NCBI RefSeq assembly: GCF_043677095.1 | Contig: NZ_JBHLJR010000002.1 | Span: forward strand, 593,321 to 657,320 | From: Natronococcus roseus | GTDB lineage: Archaea > Halobacteriota > Halobacteria > Halobacteriales > Natrialbaceae | Reading direction: 5' to 3' | DNA length: 64,000 bases | Part shown: piece after piece, positions 17,887 through 25,588 of the stretch | Layout: each line of letters opens with the position of its first letter | Position numbering within the stretch: position 1 is the first letter of the stretch | Program-made: the position numbers and the translations under genes | Notes under the pieces: model-generated | Seen by the model: the letters and a program-made list of their open reading frames with translations, nothing else | Told to the model about the DNA's origin: nothing | Database searches by the model: none

Positions 17887-18636
17887 ATGAGTGAGGAGTA
17901 CGACGTCGAGTTCGTCGAACGAGGGGATCGAGAGGGTCGATTCCTCGTCCGCGGGATCACCCCCGCGTTCGCCAACGGGATCCGTCGCGCGATGGTCGCC
18001 GACGTCCCGACGATGGCGATCGACACCGTCCGGTTCGTCGAGAACTCGTCGGTGATGTTCGACGAACAGCTCGCCCTGCGACTCGGGCTCGTTCCGCTGA
18101 CGACCCCGCCGGAAGGCGAGTTCGTCGAGGACGACACCGTGACGCTCTCGATCGACGTCGAAGGACCGGCCACCGCCTACTCGGGCGATCTCGTCTCGAG
18201 CGACTCGCTCGTCGAAGCTGCCGACGAGAACGTTCCGATTATCGAGCTCAAAGAGGGCCAGCGCCTCGAGGCCGAGGCCGAGGCCCGACTCGAGCGCGGG
18301 AAGAACCACGCGAAACACCAGGGCGGGGTCGCGGTCGGCTACCGACACCTCCAGCGCGTGGAGGTCGTCGACGACCTGCCGGAGTTCCAGGAACCGGAAC
18401 CCCAGATCGTCCGAGGGGTCGTCGAGGAGAACGGCGAGCTCGTGCCGACAAGCGAGTTCGACCACGACCTCTCGACCCGACACCCCGGCAAGGAGGTCAG
18501 CCTGGAGGACGTGCCGAACGCCTTCGTCTTCCACGTGGAGACGGACGGCTCCTTTACCGTCGAGGAACTGGTCACGCGAGCCGCCGACTCGATCGAGGCG
18601 CGCGCGACCGAACTCGAAGAGGCAGTACAGCTATAG
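17887..18636 (+). CDS. rpoD: DNA-directed RNA polymerase subunit D (Rpo3)
   Basis: 249 residues, equivalent to bacterial alpha N-terminal domain and eukaryotic Rpb3. The alpha motif (GITPAFANGIRRAMVADVP) is at the N-terminus and the dimerisation segment at the C-terminus (HVETDGSFTVEELVTRAA). The protein contains no cysteine at all, so the 4Fe-4S cluster bound by domain 3 in many archaeal D subunits cannot form. It forms the assembly platform with subunits L, N and P. It is the last gene before the embedded tRNA-Leu. Confidence 0.96.
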   Translation: MSEEYDVEFVERGDREGRFLVRGITPAFANGIRRAMVADVPTMAIDTVRFVENSSVMFDEQLALRLGLVPLTTPPEGEFVEDDTVTLSIDVEGPATAYSGDLVSSDSLVEAADENVPIIELKEGQRLEAEAEARLERGKNHAKHQGGVAVGYRHLQRVEVVDDLPEFQEPEPQIVRGVVEENGELVPTSEFDHDLSTRHPGKEVSLEDVPNAFVFHVETDGSFTVEELVTRAADSIEARATELEEAVQL

Positions 18637-18768
18637 ATATGATCCGACGCCCCCGAACCCACGTCGCCGATGCGTCCCTCGCCAGTGCCGTCTCCAGCGA
18701 GACTGGCGAGACGTCGGCAGCTCGAATCGAAAGGGGTTTGAAGGGGCGACGGGTAGACGGAAGTGCGA

Positions 18769-18853
18769 GCAGGGATAGCCAAGTCAGGCCAACGGCGCAG
18801 CGTTCAGGGCGCTGTCTCGTAGGAGTCCGCAGGTTCAAATCCTGCTCCCTGCA
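18769..18853 (+). tRNA. tRNA-Leu (anticodon CAG)
   Basis: Acceptor gcaggga (18769-18775) pairs with tccctgc (18846-18852); discriminator A18853. The anticodon stem agcg/cgct closes the loop ttcaggg, anticodon CAG. A class II variable arm (gtctcgtaggagtcc) and the T arm gcaggttcaaatcctgc complete it. It is embedded between rpoD and the L18e gene in the ribosomal operon. Its 3' end is repeated at 18937-18959. Confidence 0.95.
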
Positions 18854-18888
18854 TTTTTCGGCTCGACCGAACGGAAGAGCCGCAAAAA
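18854..18888 (+). terminator. T-run and hairpin directly after tRNA-Leu
   Basis: Five T residues follow the tRNA. They also form the base of a long stem: ttttt plus cggctc (18854-18864) against gagccg, one unpaired base, and aaaaa (18877-18888). This could terminate or pause the tRNA transcript, or mark a processing site between tRNA-Leu and L18e. The function is inference. Confidence 0.5.
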
Positions 18889-18936
18889 TGAAACGCACGG
18901 ATTTGAGCCACGGGAGTCGCGACAGCGTCTCCCGAC

Positions 18937-18959
18937 GGTTCGAATCCTGCTCCCTGCAT
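18937..18959 (+). repeat. Remnant copy of the tRNA-Leu 3' end
   Basis: 23 bases match 18832-18854 (T-loop half, 3' acceptor strand, discriminator and one base beyond) with a single A/G difference. The 5' side of the T stem is not conserved (gacgg instead of gcagg), and no anticodon arm can be folded upstream, so this is not a functional tRNA. It looks like a direct repeat left by integration/excision at a tRNA gene, or a partial tRNA duplication. Confidence 0.7.
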
Positions 18960-18983
18960 CCACTTCTCAGCGACCAACTGCAC

Positions 18984-19009
18984 CGACGAGACAGTTTCCC
19001 GTCTCGTCG
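18984..19009 (+). promoter_or_regulatory. Perfect hairpin in the L18e leader
   Basis: A 9-bp inverted repeat cgacgagac / gtctcgtcg with an 8-base loop lies just upstream of the Shine-Dalgarno-like ggagg at 19026-19030 and the ATG at 19037. It may be a processing site, a translational control element or a partial terminator inside the operon. Confidence 0.45.
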
Positions 19010-19036
19010 CGTGCCCGCAGTATTTGGAGGAAACCA

Positions 19037-19390
19037 ATGAGTAGCAAAACCAATCCGAGGCTCAACGATCTCATCGCCGAGCTGAAGTCGACGTCCCGGG
19101 AACGGGACGCCGACGTCTGGCAAGACGTTGCGGATCGACTCGAGAAGCCCCGGCGTACTCACGCCGAGGTCAATCTGGGCCGTATCGAGCGATACGCACG
19201 CGAGGAAGAGACCGTCGTCGTTCCCGGCAAGGTGCTGGGATCCGGCGCACTACAGAAAAACGTCACCGTCGCCGCCGTCGACTTTTCGTCCTCCGCAGAG
19301 ACGAAGATCGAACAGGTCGGCGACACCGTCCCGCTCGAGCAGGTGCTCGAGAACAACCCCGAGGGAGCCAACGTCCGGGTGATTCGATGA
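19037..19390 (+). CDS. rpl18e: 50S ribosomal protein L18e
   Basis: 117 residues, an archaeal/eukaryotic ribosomal protein related to bacterial L15. NPRLNDLIAELKSTS opens the protein and the core block VPGKVLGSGALQKNVTVAA is typical. The ATG is preceded by ggagg at a 6-base distance, one of the few clear ribosome-binding sites here. Its end overlaps the L13 start. Confidence 0.95.
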   Translation: MSSKTNPRLNDLIAELKSTSRERDADVWQDVADRLEKPRRTHAEVNLGRIERYAREEETVVVPGKVLGSGALQKNVTVAAVDFSSSAETKIEQVGDTVPLEQVLENNPEGANVRVIR

Positions 19391-19827
19391 GCATGGCAGA
19401 GTTCGAAGCAGACGTCGTCGTCGACGCTCGAGACTGTATTCTCGGCCGCGTCGCAAGCCAGGTCGCACAGCGCGCCCTCGACGGGGAGCGCGTCGCGATC
19501 GTCAACGCAGAGGACGCCGTTATCACCGGCGACGCCGAGGACGTCTTCGGAACCTACCGCAAGCGTCTGGAGCTTGGCTCCGACAGCGGTCCGTACTACC
19601 CGAAGCGACCCGACACGATCCTCAAGCGCTCCGTTCGCGGCATGCTGCCGTACAAGAAGCCCCGCGGCCGGGAGGCGCTCGACAACGTTCGGGTCTACGT
19701 CGGCAGCCCCTACGAGGACGACGAGGCAGAGGTCCTCGAGGACACGTCGCTCGATCGACTCTCGAACATCCGCTTCGTGCACCTGCACGAGGTCAGCGAA
19801 CAGTTAGGTGCTAACGTCACATGGTAA
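19387..19827 (+). CDS. rplM: 50S ribosomal protein L13
   Basis: 146 residues (the second ATG at 19393 would shorten it by two). L13 features: DARDCILGRVASQVAQ and the RMLPYK-like RGMLPYKKPRGREAL. It binds 23S rRNA early in assembly. It overlaps L18e upstream (ATGA) and S9 downstream. Confidence 0.96.
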   Translation: MSMAEFEADVVVDARDCILGRVASQVAQRALDGERVAIVNAEDAVITGDAEDVFGTYRKRLELGSDSGPYYPKRPDTILKRSVRGMLPYKKPRGREALDNVRVYVGSPYEDDEAEVLEDTSLDRLSNIRFVHLHEVSEQLGANVTW

Positions 19828-20219
19828 CGAACACGAGTGGAAAGAAGAAGACCGCCGTCGCCCGCGCGACCGTTCGCGAAGGCGAGGGCCGCGTCCGTAT
19901 CAACTCGAAACCGGTCGAACTGGTCGAACCGGAGATGTCGCGACTCAAGATGCTCGAGCCGTTCCGCATCGCCGGCGACGAACTCCGCGACGAGATGGAC
20001 ATCGAGATCCACGTCGAGGGTGGCGGCATCAGCGGACAGGCCGACGCCGTCCGCACCGCCATCGCCCGCGGGATCGTCCAGCACACCAACGACGCCGAGC
20101 TCCGCGACGCCTACATGGAGTTCGACCGCTCGCTGCTGGTCAACGACGTTCGCCAGTCCGAACCGAAGAAGTGGGGCGGCCCGGGCGCTCGGGCTCGCTA
20201 CCAGAAGTCCTACCGCTGA
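19821..20219 (+). CDS. rpsI: 30S ribosomal protein S9
   Basis: 132 residues. It starts MVTNTSGKKKTAVARATVRE and ends in the conserved RARYQKSYR tail that reaches the P site in the ribosome. The start overlaps the last codons of L13. The layout L18e-L13-S9-RpoN-RpoK-enolase-S2 is the standard archaeal order. Confidence 0.97.
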   Translation: MVTNTSGKKKTAVARATVREGEGRVRINSKPVELVEPEMSRLKMLEPFRIAGDELRDEMDIEIHVEGGGISGQADAVRTAIARGIVQHTNDAELRDAYMEFDRSLLVNDVRQSEPKKWGGPGARARYQKSYR

Positions 20220-20231
20220 GGTGATTCACAT

Positions 20232-20426
20232 ATGATGGTACCGGTCCGGTGTTTCACCTGTGGAAACGTCGTCGGCGAACACTGGGAGGAGTTCGACGAG
20301 CGAGCCAACCAGGGCGACGAGGACCCCCAGGAGGTGCTCGACGATCTCGGCGTCGACCGCTACTGCTGTCGGCGGATGCTCGTCAGCCACACCGACCTCG
20401 TCGACGTGGTCTCACCATACCAGTAA
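20232..20426 (+). CDS. rpoN: DNA-directed RNA polymerase subunit N (Rpo10)
   Basis: 64 residues with the zinc-binding C-x2-C at the N-terminus (VRCFTCG) and adjacent cysteines in DRYCCRRML. This is the Rpb10 homologue that contacts subunits D and L. Length is standard. Two consecutive ATG codons are present at the start. Confidence 0.96.
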   Translation: MMVPVRCFTCGNVVGEHWEEFDERANQGDEDPQEVLDDLGVDRYCCRRMLVSHTDLVDVVSPYQ

Positions 20427-20428
20427 CA

Positions 20429-20611
20429 ATGCAACAGGAACGCCACAACCGATACGAGAAGGCACGCATTCTGGGCGCGCGAGCGCTGCAGATCTCCTAC
20501 GGTGCGCCGGTGCTGATCGAGACGGATCGGAGCGAGCCGATCCTGATCGCCGCCGAGGAGTACGACGCCGACGTGCTCCCCTTTACCGTCAACCGGGGGC
20601 CGAAGCGATGA
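20429..20611 (+). CDS. rpoK: DNA-directed RNA polymerase subunit K (Rpo6)
   Basis: 60 residues from the ATG at 20429: RYEKARILGARALQISYGAP and the end LPFTVNRGPKR match archaeal Rpo6 (Rpb6). It helps clamp assembly of RNA polymerase. It overlaps the enolase start codon by four bases. Confidence 0.95.
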   Translation: MQQERHNRYEKARILGARALQISYGAPVLIETDRSEPILIAAEEYDADVLPFTVNRGPKR

Positions 20612-21819
20612 CGCTCGTCACCGACGTCCGGCTCCGCCGGATCCTCGACTCGCGTGGCAACGCCACGGTCGAGGCCGACGTCGTCACCGAGAGCGGCGGC
20701 TTCGGCCGCGCCGCGGCACCGAGCGGGGCGAGTACCGGCGAGTTCGAGGCAATCGAACTGCCGGCCGGCGAGGCGATCGCCGCGGCCCGCGAGCACGCCG
20801 TACCGCGACTCGTCAACGAGACCTACGCGGGCAACCAACGCGAGATCGACACCGCACTGCGGGCCGCCGACGGCACCGACGACTTCTCGAAGATCGGCGC
20901 TAACAGCGCGGTCGCGATCTCGATGGCCGCCGCGAAGGCCGGCGCCGACGTGCTGGGCGCGCCGCTGTTCCAGCATCTCGGCGGCACCTTCCGGGGCGAG
21001 AACTTCCCGACGCCGCTTGGCAACGTCGTGGGCGGGGGCGAACACGCCGCCGACGCGACCGACATCCAGGAGTTCCTCGCCGCACCCGTCGGCGCGCCGA
21101 GCGTCGAGGACGCCGTCTTCGCCAACGCCGCCGTCCACGGCGAGGTCGCCGACATCCTCGAGGAGCGAGACTACCCCTCGGGCAAGGGCGACGAGGGCGC
21201 GTGGGCGCCGTCGATCGACGACGAGGAAGCGTTCGAGATCGTCGAGGAGGCCGTCTCACGGGTCGAAGACGAGGTCGGCTTCACGATCGGCTTCGGACTC
21301 GACGTCGCGGCCGCGGAGATGTACGACGCTGACGCCGAAACCTACGAGTACGAGTCGGCGGGCGTCAGCCGCGACACCGACGAGCAGATCGAGTACATCG
21401 CCGATCTGGTCCGCGAGTACGACCTGGTCTACGTCGAGGATCCCCTCGATGAGAACGACTACGACGCCTTCGCCGACCTCACCGACGAGGTCGGCGATCA
21501 GACGCTGGTCTGTGGCGACGACCTGTTCGTCACGAACACCGACCGACTGCGGGAAGGAATCGATCGCGACGCGGCAAACAGCATCCTGATCAAGCCGAAC
21601 CAGATCGGGACGCTGACCGACGCCTTCGACGCGATCGAACTCGCGACCGAGCACGGCTACGACTCGGTCGTCTCCCACCGCTCGGGCGAGACCGAGGACG
21701 CGACGATCGCACACCTCGCCGTCGCAACCGACGCGCCCTTTATCAAGACGGGCGCCGTCGGCGGCGAGCGAACCGCCAAGCTCAACGAGCTCATCAGAAT
21801 CGCAGACGACGCGACATGA
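20608..21819 (+). CDS. eno: Enolase (phosphopyruvate hydratase)
   Basis: 403 residues. It converts 2-phosphoglycerate to phosphoenolpyruvate in the cytosol. Visible signatures: LDSRGNATVEADV, PSGASTGEFEA, YVEDPLDEND, and ILIKPNQIGTLTDA followed by VVSHRSGETED, which contains the catalytic and substrate-binding residues. The start is the ATG at 20608, coupled to rpoK (ATGA). The location inside a ribosomal/RNA polymerase operon is usual in archaea. Confidence 0.97.
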   Translation: MTLVTDVRLRRILDSRGNATVEADVVTESGGFGRAAAPSGASTGEFEAIELPAGEAIAAAREHAVPRLVNETYAGNQREIDTALRAADGTDDFSKIGANSAVAISMAAAKAGADVLGAPLFQHLGGTFRGENFPTPLGNVVGGGEHAADATDIQEFLAAPVGAPSVEDAVFANAAVHGEVADILEERDYPSGKGDEGAWAPSIDDEEAFEIVEEAVSRVEDEVGFTIGFGLDVAAAEMYDADAETYEYESAGVSRDTDEQIEYIADLVREYDLVYVEDPLDENDYDAFADLTDEVGDQTLVCGDDLFVTNTDRLREGIDRDAANSILIKPNQIGTLTDAFDAIELATEHGYDSVVSHRSGETEDATIAHLAVATDAPFIKTGAVGGERTAKLNELIRIADDAT

Positions 21820-22598
21820 CAGACGAAAACGCAACCCAGGAAGGGCTCGACGCCGCCGACGAAGAGATCGACGAGGAGCCGGCCGAAGGGCCCGGCCCCG
21901 CCGCCGATCCCGACGAGGACGTCGAGCCTGCTGACGAACAGCCCGCCGAGGCCGAGGAGGCCGAGGCCGAAGAAGACGCAGGACCCTCGCTCGACGACGA
22001 CGTCATGAGCGACGAGGAGGCCGACCTGCTGATCCCCGTCGAGGACTACCTCGGCGCCGGCGTCCACATCGGGACCCAGCAGAAGACCAAGGACATGGAG
22101 CGGTTCATCCACCGCGTCCGGACCGACGGCCTCTACGTGCTCGACGTCTCGAAGACCGACGGCCGCATCCGCACGGCCGCGGACTTCCTCTCGAACTACG
22201 ACCCCGAGCAGATCCTGGTCACCTCGAGCCGCCAGTACGGTCGGTTCCCGGCCGAGAAGTTCGCCGAGGCCGTCGGCGCTCGCGCCCGTACCGGCCGCTT
22301 CATCCCCGGCACACTCACGAATCCGAAGTACGACGGCTACATCGAACCCGACGTCGTGGTCGTCACCGACCCGATCGGCGACGCCCAGGCCGTCAAGGAG
22401 GCGATCACCGTGGGTATCCCGGTCATCGCGATGTGTGACTCGAACAACCAGGTCAGCAACGTCGACCTGGTCGTCCCGACCAACAACAAGGGTCGCAAGG
22501 CCCTCTCCGTGGTCTACTGGCTGCTCGCCAACGAGGTTCTCGACCGCCGCGGCGCCGAGCCGTCCTACGCGCTCGAGGACTTCGAGAGCATGGTGTAG
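21816..22598 (+). CDS. rpsB: 30S ribosomal protein S2
   Basis: 260 residues. The first 65 residues are a haloarchaeal acidic extension rich in Glu, Asp and Ala. The S2 core begins near LLIPVEDYLGAGVHIGTQQK and contains VTDPIGDAQAVKEA. It binds the head-body junction of the small subunit. The start overlaps the enolase stop. Confidence 0.97.
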   Translation: MTDENATQEGLDAADEEIDEEPAEGPGPAADPDEDVEPADEQPAEAEEAEAEEDAGPSLDDDVMSDEEADLLIPVEDYLGAGVHIGTQQKTKDMERFIHRVRTDGLYVLDVSKTDGRIRTAADFLSNYDPEQILVTSSRQYGRFPAEKFAEAVGARARTGRFIPGTLTNPKYDGYIEPDVVVVTDPIGDAQAVKEAITVGIPVIAMCDSNNQVSNVDLVVPTNNKGRKALSVVYWLLANEVLDRRGAEPSYALEDFESMV

Positions 22599-22680
22599 CC
22601 GACGGATTCGATTTTCTCACGATCGTCAATCGTCGCTTCGGAGCGATAGCGTTAGGGTTCTTCCCTGTGAAACGAACTGT

Positions 22681-22809
22681 ATGCTCCAGCACGTCTTCGA
22701 GTTCGAAGAGAAGAAAATGCCGCTGCCGGTGTTGCTGTCGACGATCGGCCTGATGGTGCTTTTCGCGGTCGGGCTCGTCTACCGGCTGGTTTCGTTCGCC
22801 GTTCTGTAG
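22681..22809 (+). CDS. Small membrane protein (42 aa) between rpsB and mvk
   Basis: MLQHVFEFEEKKMPLPV leads into one hydrophobic span (about 15-40, LLSTIGLMVLFAVGLVYRL). It is in the same direction as its neighbours with an 82-base gap before and 91 after. I do not recognise it; the pattern of a charged N-terminus and single span suggests a real small membrane protein. Confidence 0.55.
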   Translation: MLQHVFEFEEKKMPLPVLLSTIGLMVLFAVGLVYRLVSFAVL

Positions 22810-22900
22810 GGTCGACCGACGTGAGTGGAAAAATCCGGCCCGACGAGCGCCGCACCCGGACACAGTCAACTATTAACCGCCGTCGTTCGAACGGCCGGGT

Positions 22901-23887
22901 ATGACACGCTCGAGCGCCCCCGGCAAGGTCTATCTCTTCGGGGAGCACGCGGTCGTCTACGGCGAGCCCGCAGTGCCGTGTGCGATCGAACGACGGGCGC
23001 GCGTCGGCGTCCGACGACGGGACGACGGCAAGCTCCGCGTCCACGCGGAGGATCTCAGTCTGGACGGCTTTACGGTCGAGTACGGCGGCAGCGCGGACGA
23101 ACAGCCAGACGTCGACGTCCCCGAGTCGCTGGTGACGGCAGCGATGGGCTACGTCGACGGCGCGATCGAACAGGTTCGCGAGGTCACCGGCGAGGAAGAG
23201 GTCGGCTTCGACGTCACCATCGAGAGCGACATCCCGCTGGGTGCGGGGCTGGGCTCCTCCGCAGCAGTGGTCGTCGCGGCTATCGACGCTGCAACCCGCG
23301 AACTGGGAGTCGAGCTCGAGCCAACCGAGATCGCCGAGCGCGCCTTTCGGACCGAGTACGAGGTTCAGGACGGCCAGGCCTCCCGCGCGGACACCTTCTG
23401 CTCGGCGACGGGCGGTGCGGTCCGCGTCGAGGGCGATGACTGCGGCTCGATCGAGGCGCCCGACCTCCCGCTGGTGATCGGGTTCGACGGCGGGGCGGGC
23501 GATACGGGCCAGCTCGTCGCGGGAGTGCGGAAGCTCCGCGAGGAGTACCCCTTCGCCGAGGACACCGTCGCGGCGATCGGCGACGTCGTTCGCAACGGCG
23601 AGGACGCCCTCGAGGCGGGCGACCTCGAGGAACTCGGTCGCCTGATGAACTTCAACCACGGACTGCTGTCGGCGCTGGGGGTGTCCTCGCGCTCGCTGGA
23701 CTCGATGGTCTGGGGGGCGAGAGACGCCGGCGCCTACGGCGCGAAGCTGACCGGCGCCGGCGGCGGCGGCTGTATCGTCGCGCTCGATCCGACCGACGAG
23801 ACCGAAACCGCCCTCTCGTACACGCCCGATTGCGAGGAGACCTTCCGTGCCGAACTCGCCGAGACGGGGGTGGAGCGACTCGAATGA
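22901..23887 (+). CDS. mvk: Mevalonate kinase
   Basis: 328 residues of the GHMP kinase superfamily. APGKVYLFGEHAVVYGEPA is the N-terminal substrate motif, PLGAGLGSSAAVVVA the ATP-binding loop, and LTGAGGGGCIVAL the third motif. It phosphorylates mevalonate for isoprenoid (archaeal lipid) synthesis. It is coupled to the isopentenyl phosphate kinase gene by a four-base overlap, an archaeal mevalonate-pathway pair. Confidence 0.96.
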   Translation: MTRSSAPGKVYLFGEHAVVYGEPAVPCAIERRARVGVRRRDDGKLRVHAEDLSLDGFTVEYGGSADEQPDVDVPESLVTAAMGYVDGAIEQVREVTGEEEVGFDVTIESDIPLGAGLGSSAAVVVAAIDAATRELGVELEPTEIAERAFRTEYEVQDGQASRADTFCSATGGAVRVEGDDCGSIEAPDLPLVIGFDGGAGDTGQLVAGVRKLREEYPFAEDTVAAIGDVVRNGEDALEAGDLEELGRLMNFNHGLLSALGVSSRSLDSMVWGARDAGAYGAKLTGAGGGGCIVALDPTDETETALSYTPDCEETFRAELAETGVERLE

Positions 23888-24636
23888 TCGTCCTGAAACT
23901 CGGCGGCAGCGTCGTCACCGACAAGGAACGCGCCGAAACGCTCGACGGCGAAGCCCTCGACCGAGCCGCGGACGCCGTCGCCGCCGCGCTCGAGAGCCCA
24001 TCGGAGTCGCTCGCCGAGGGGCTCGTCGTCGTCCACGGCGGCGGGAGCTTCGGCCACCACAACGCGAGCGAACACGGCGTCAGCACGACCGTCGGAACAC
24101 GCGATCCGGTTGCGGTGCAGGACATCCACGGCGCGATGACGACGCTGAACGCGTTCGTACGGTCGCGGCTGCTCGAGCGCGACGTCCCCGCGGTTCCCGT
24201 CCACCCCTTCTCGGCGGGCCACCGCGACGCCGACGGCGACCTCCACCTGCCGACGGGACAGGTCCGGACGCTGCTCGAGGAGGGGTTCGTCCCCGTCCTC
24301 CACGGCGACGTGATCGCTCACGCGGGCGAGGGGGCGACGATCGTCAGCGGCGACGAACTCGTCGCCGAGCTCGCGCGAGCCCTCGAGGCCGACCGGATCG
24401 GCCTCTGCTCGACGGTTCCGGGCGTACTCGACGACGACGATGCGGTCATCGACCGCATCGAATCCTACGGGACCGTCGCCGACGTCCTCGGCGAGAGCGA
24501 GGCGACTGACGTCACCGGCGGGATGGCCGCGAAGGTCCAGGCGCTGCTCGCACTCGAGGCTGACGCGTCGATCTTCGGGCTCGAGGAGCTCGAGGGGTTC
24601 CTCGAGGGCGAGGGGGCGGGGACGACGATCGAATAG
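23884..24636 (+). CDS. ipk: Isopentenyl phosphate kinase
   Basis: 250 residues of the amino acid kinase fold. MIVLKLGGSVVTDKE is the ATP site; VVHGGGSFGHHNA contains the histidine that sets IPK apart from other amino acid kinases. It makes isopentenyl diphosphate from isopentenyl phosphate in the archaeal alternative mevalonate route. It follows mvk directly. Downstream the pathway cluster is interrupted by a regulator and a transporter before RNase J and the prenyl synthase. Confidence 0.95.
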   Translation: MIVLKLGGSVVTDKERAETLDGEALDRAADAVAAALESPSESLAEGLVVVHGGGSFGHHNASEHGVSTTVGTRDPVAVQDIHGAMTTLNAFVRSRLLERDVPAVPVHPFSAGHRDADGDLHLPTGQVRTLLEEGFVPVLHGDVIAHAGEGATIVSGDELVAELARALEADRIGLCSTVPGVLDDDDAVIDRIESYGTVADVLGESEATDVTGGMAAKVQALLALEADASIFGLEELEGFLEGEGAGTTIE

Positions 24637-24717
24637 CGCGTCGGTGACGTTCGTCGGCGCCGAACGGTCGCTCCGCGGTGAGGAAACGATTATCGAGAGC
24701 GGGGCTGTACGCCCACT

Positions 24718-25554
24718 ATGTTTATTGGTAGCACACCAGCGGCGCCGCGAGAGGCGATCGACGACGTTGCCTACCTCGCTCGGTCGGAACACCGCGTTCC
24801 GGCGCTGGCCGCGATGGCGGCTCGTCCGCGGACCCGCAGCGAACTCCGCGAGCTGACCGGGGCGTCGCCGTCGACGATCCGACGGACGCTCCGAACCCTC
24901 GAGGACCGCGGCTGGGTTCGTCGCGACGGACACCGGTACGGGGCGACCGCGCTTGGGACGGCTGTCGCCAGCGGGATGGAGACGCTGCTCGCCCTGATCG
25001 AGACCGAGCGAACGCTGCGGGGCGTCTGGACCGAGCTCCCGGACGCGATCCTCGAGCTCGCCCTCGAACAATCGGGACGGACGACTGTGACCGTTGCCGA
25101 ACACGACACGCTGTATCGGCCGGTAAACCGGTTCCGGTCGCTGCTTCGCGAGACCGACCGGTTCCGGTTCGTCGGGTTCGACGTCGGGCTCTACGATCCC
25201 TGTACGGACGTGTTCGGTCGACGCGTCCTCGACGGGATGGACGCGGAGCTGATCGACTCGCCCGACGTCGCCGCGTACATGCTGTCGACGTATCCCGACC
25301 GGTGTGCCAGGCTCCTCGAGACCGGGAACCTGACCGCGCTGGTTCACGACGAGCTGCCGTCCTATGGGATCAGCCGCCTCGACGACCGGGTCGCCGTCAG
25401 CGGCTACGACCCCAACAGCGGCGGCGTGACGGTACTCGTCGATACGGACCTCCCCGAGGCCCGCAAGTGGGCCGACGCGGTCTACGCGACCTACAGAAGT
25501 GAGGCCCGCCCGCTCGAGCCCGAACGGGTCGAGGATGTAGAGATCGAAGCCTGA
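24718..25554 (+). CDS. Winged-helix transcriptional regulator
   Basis: 278 residues. An N-terminal winged helix (about 20-85: HRVPALAAMAARPRTRSELR, then TGASPSTIRRTLRTLEDRGW as the HTH) precedes a C-terminal region of about 190 residues with alpha/beta character (YRPVNRFRSLLRETDRFRFV). This resembles haloarchaeal MarR/ArsR-like regulators with a C-terminal effector part. The ligand is unknown. It is convergent with the transporter gene at 25589. Confidence 0.8.
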   Translation: MFIGSTPAAPREAIDDVAYLARSEHRVPALAAMAARPRTRSELRELTGASPSTIRRTLRTLEDRGWVRRDGHRYGATALGTAVASGMETLLALIETERTLRGVWTELPDAILELALEQSGRTTVTVAEHDTLYRPVNRFRSLLRETDRFRFVGFDVGLYDPCTDVFGRRVLDGMDAELIDSPDVAAYMLSTYPDRCARLLETGNLTALVHDELPSYGISRLDDRVAVSGYDPNSGGVTVLVDTDLPEARKWADAVYATYRSEARPLEPERVEDVEIEA

Positions 25555-25588
25555 AACGGGGCTCCGGCGGCAGGCGAAACTGCAGCTA

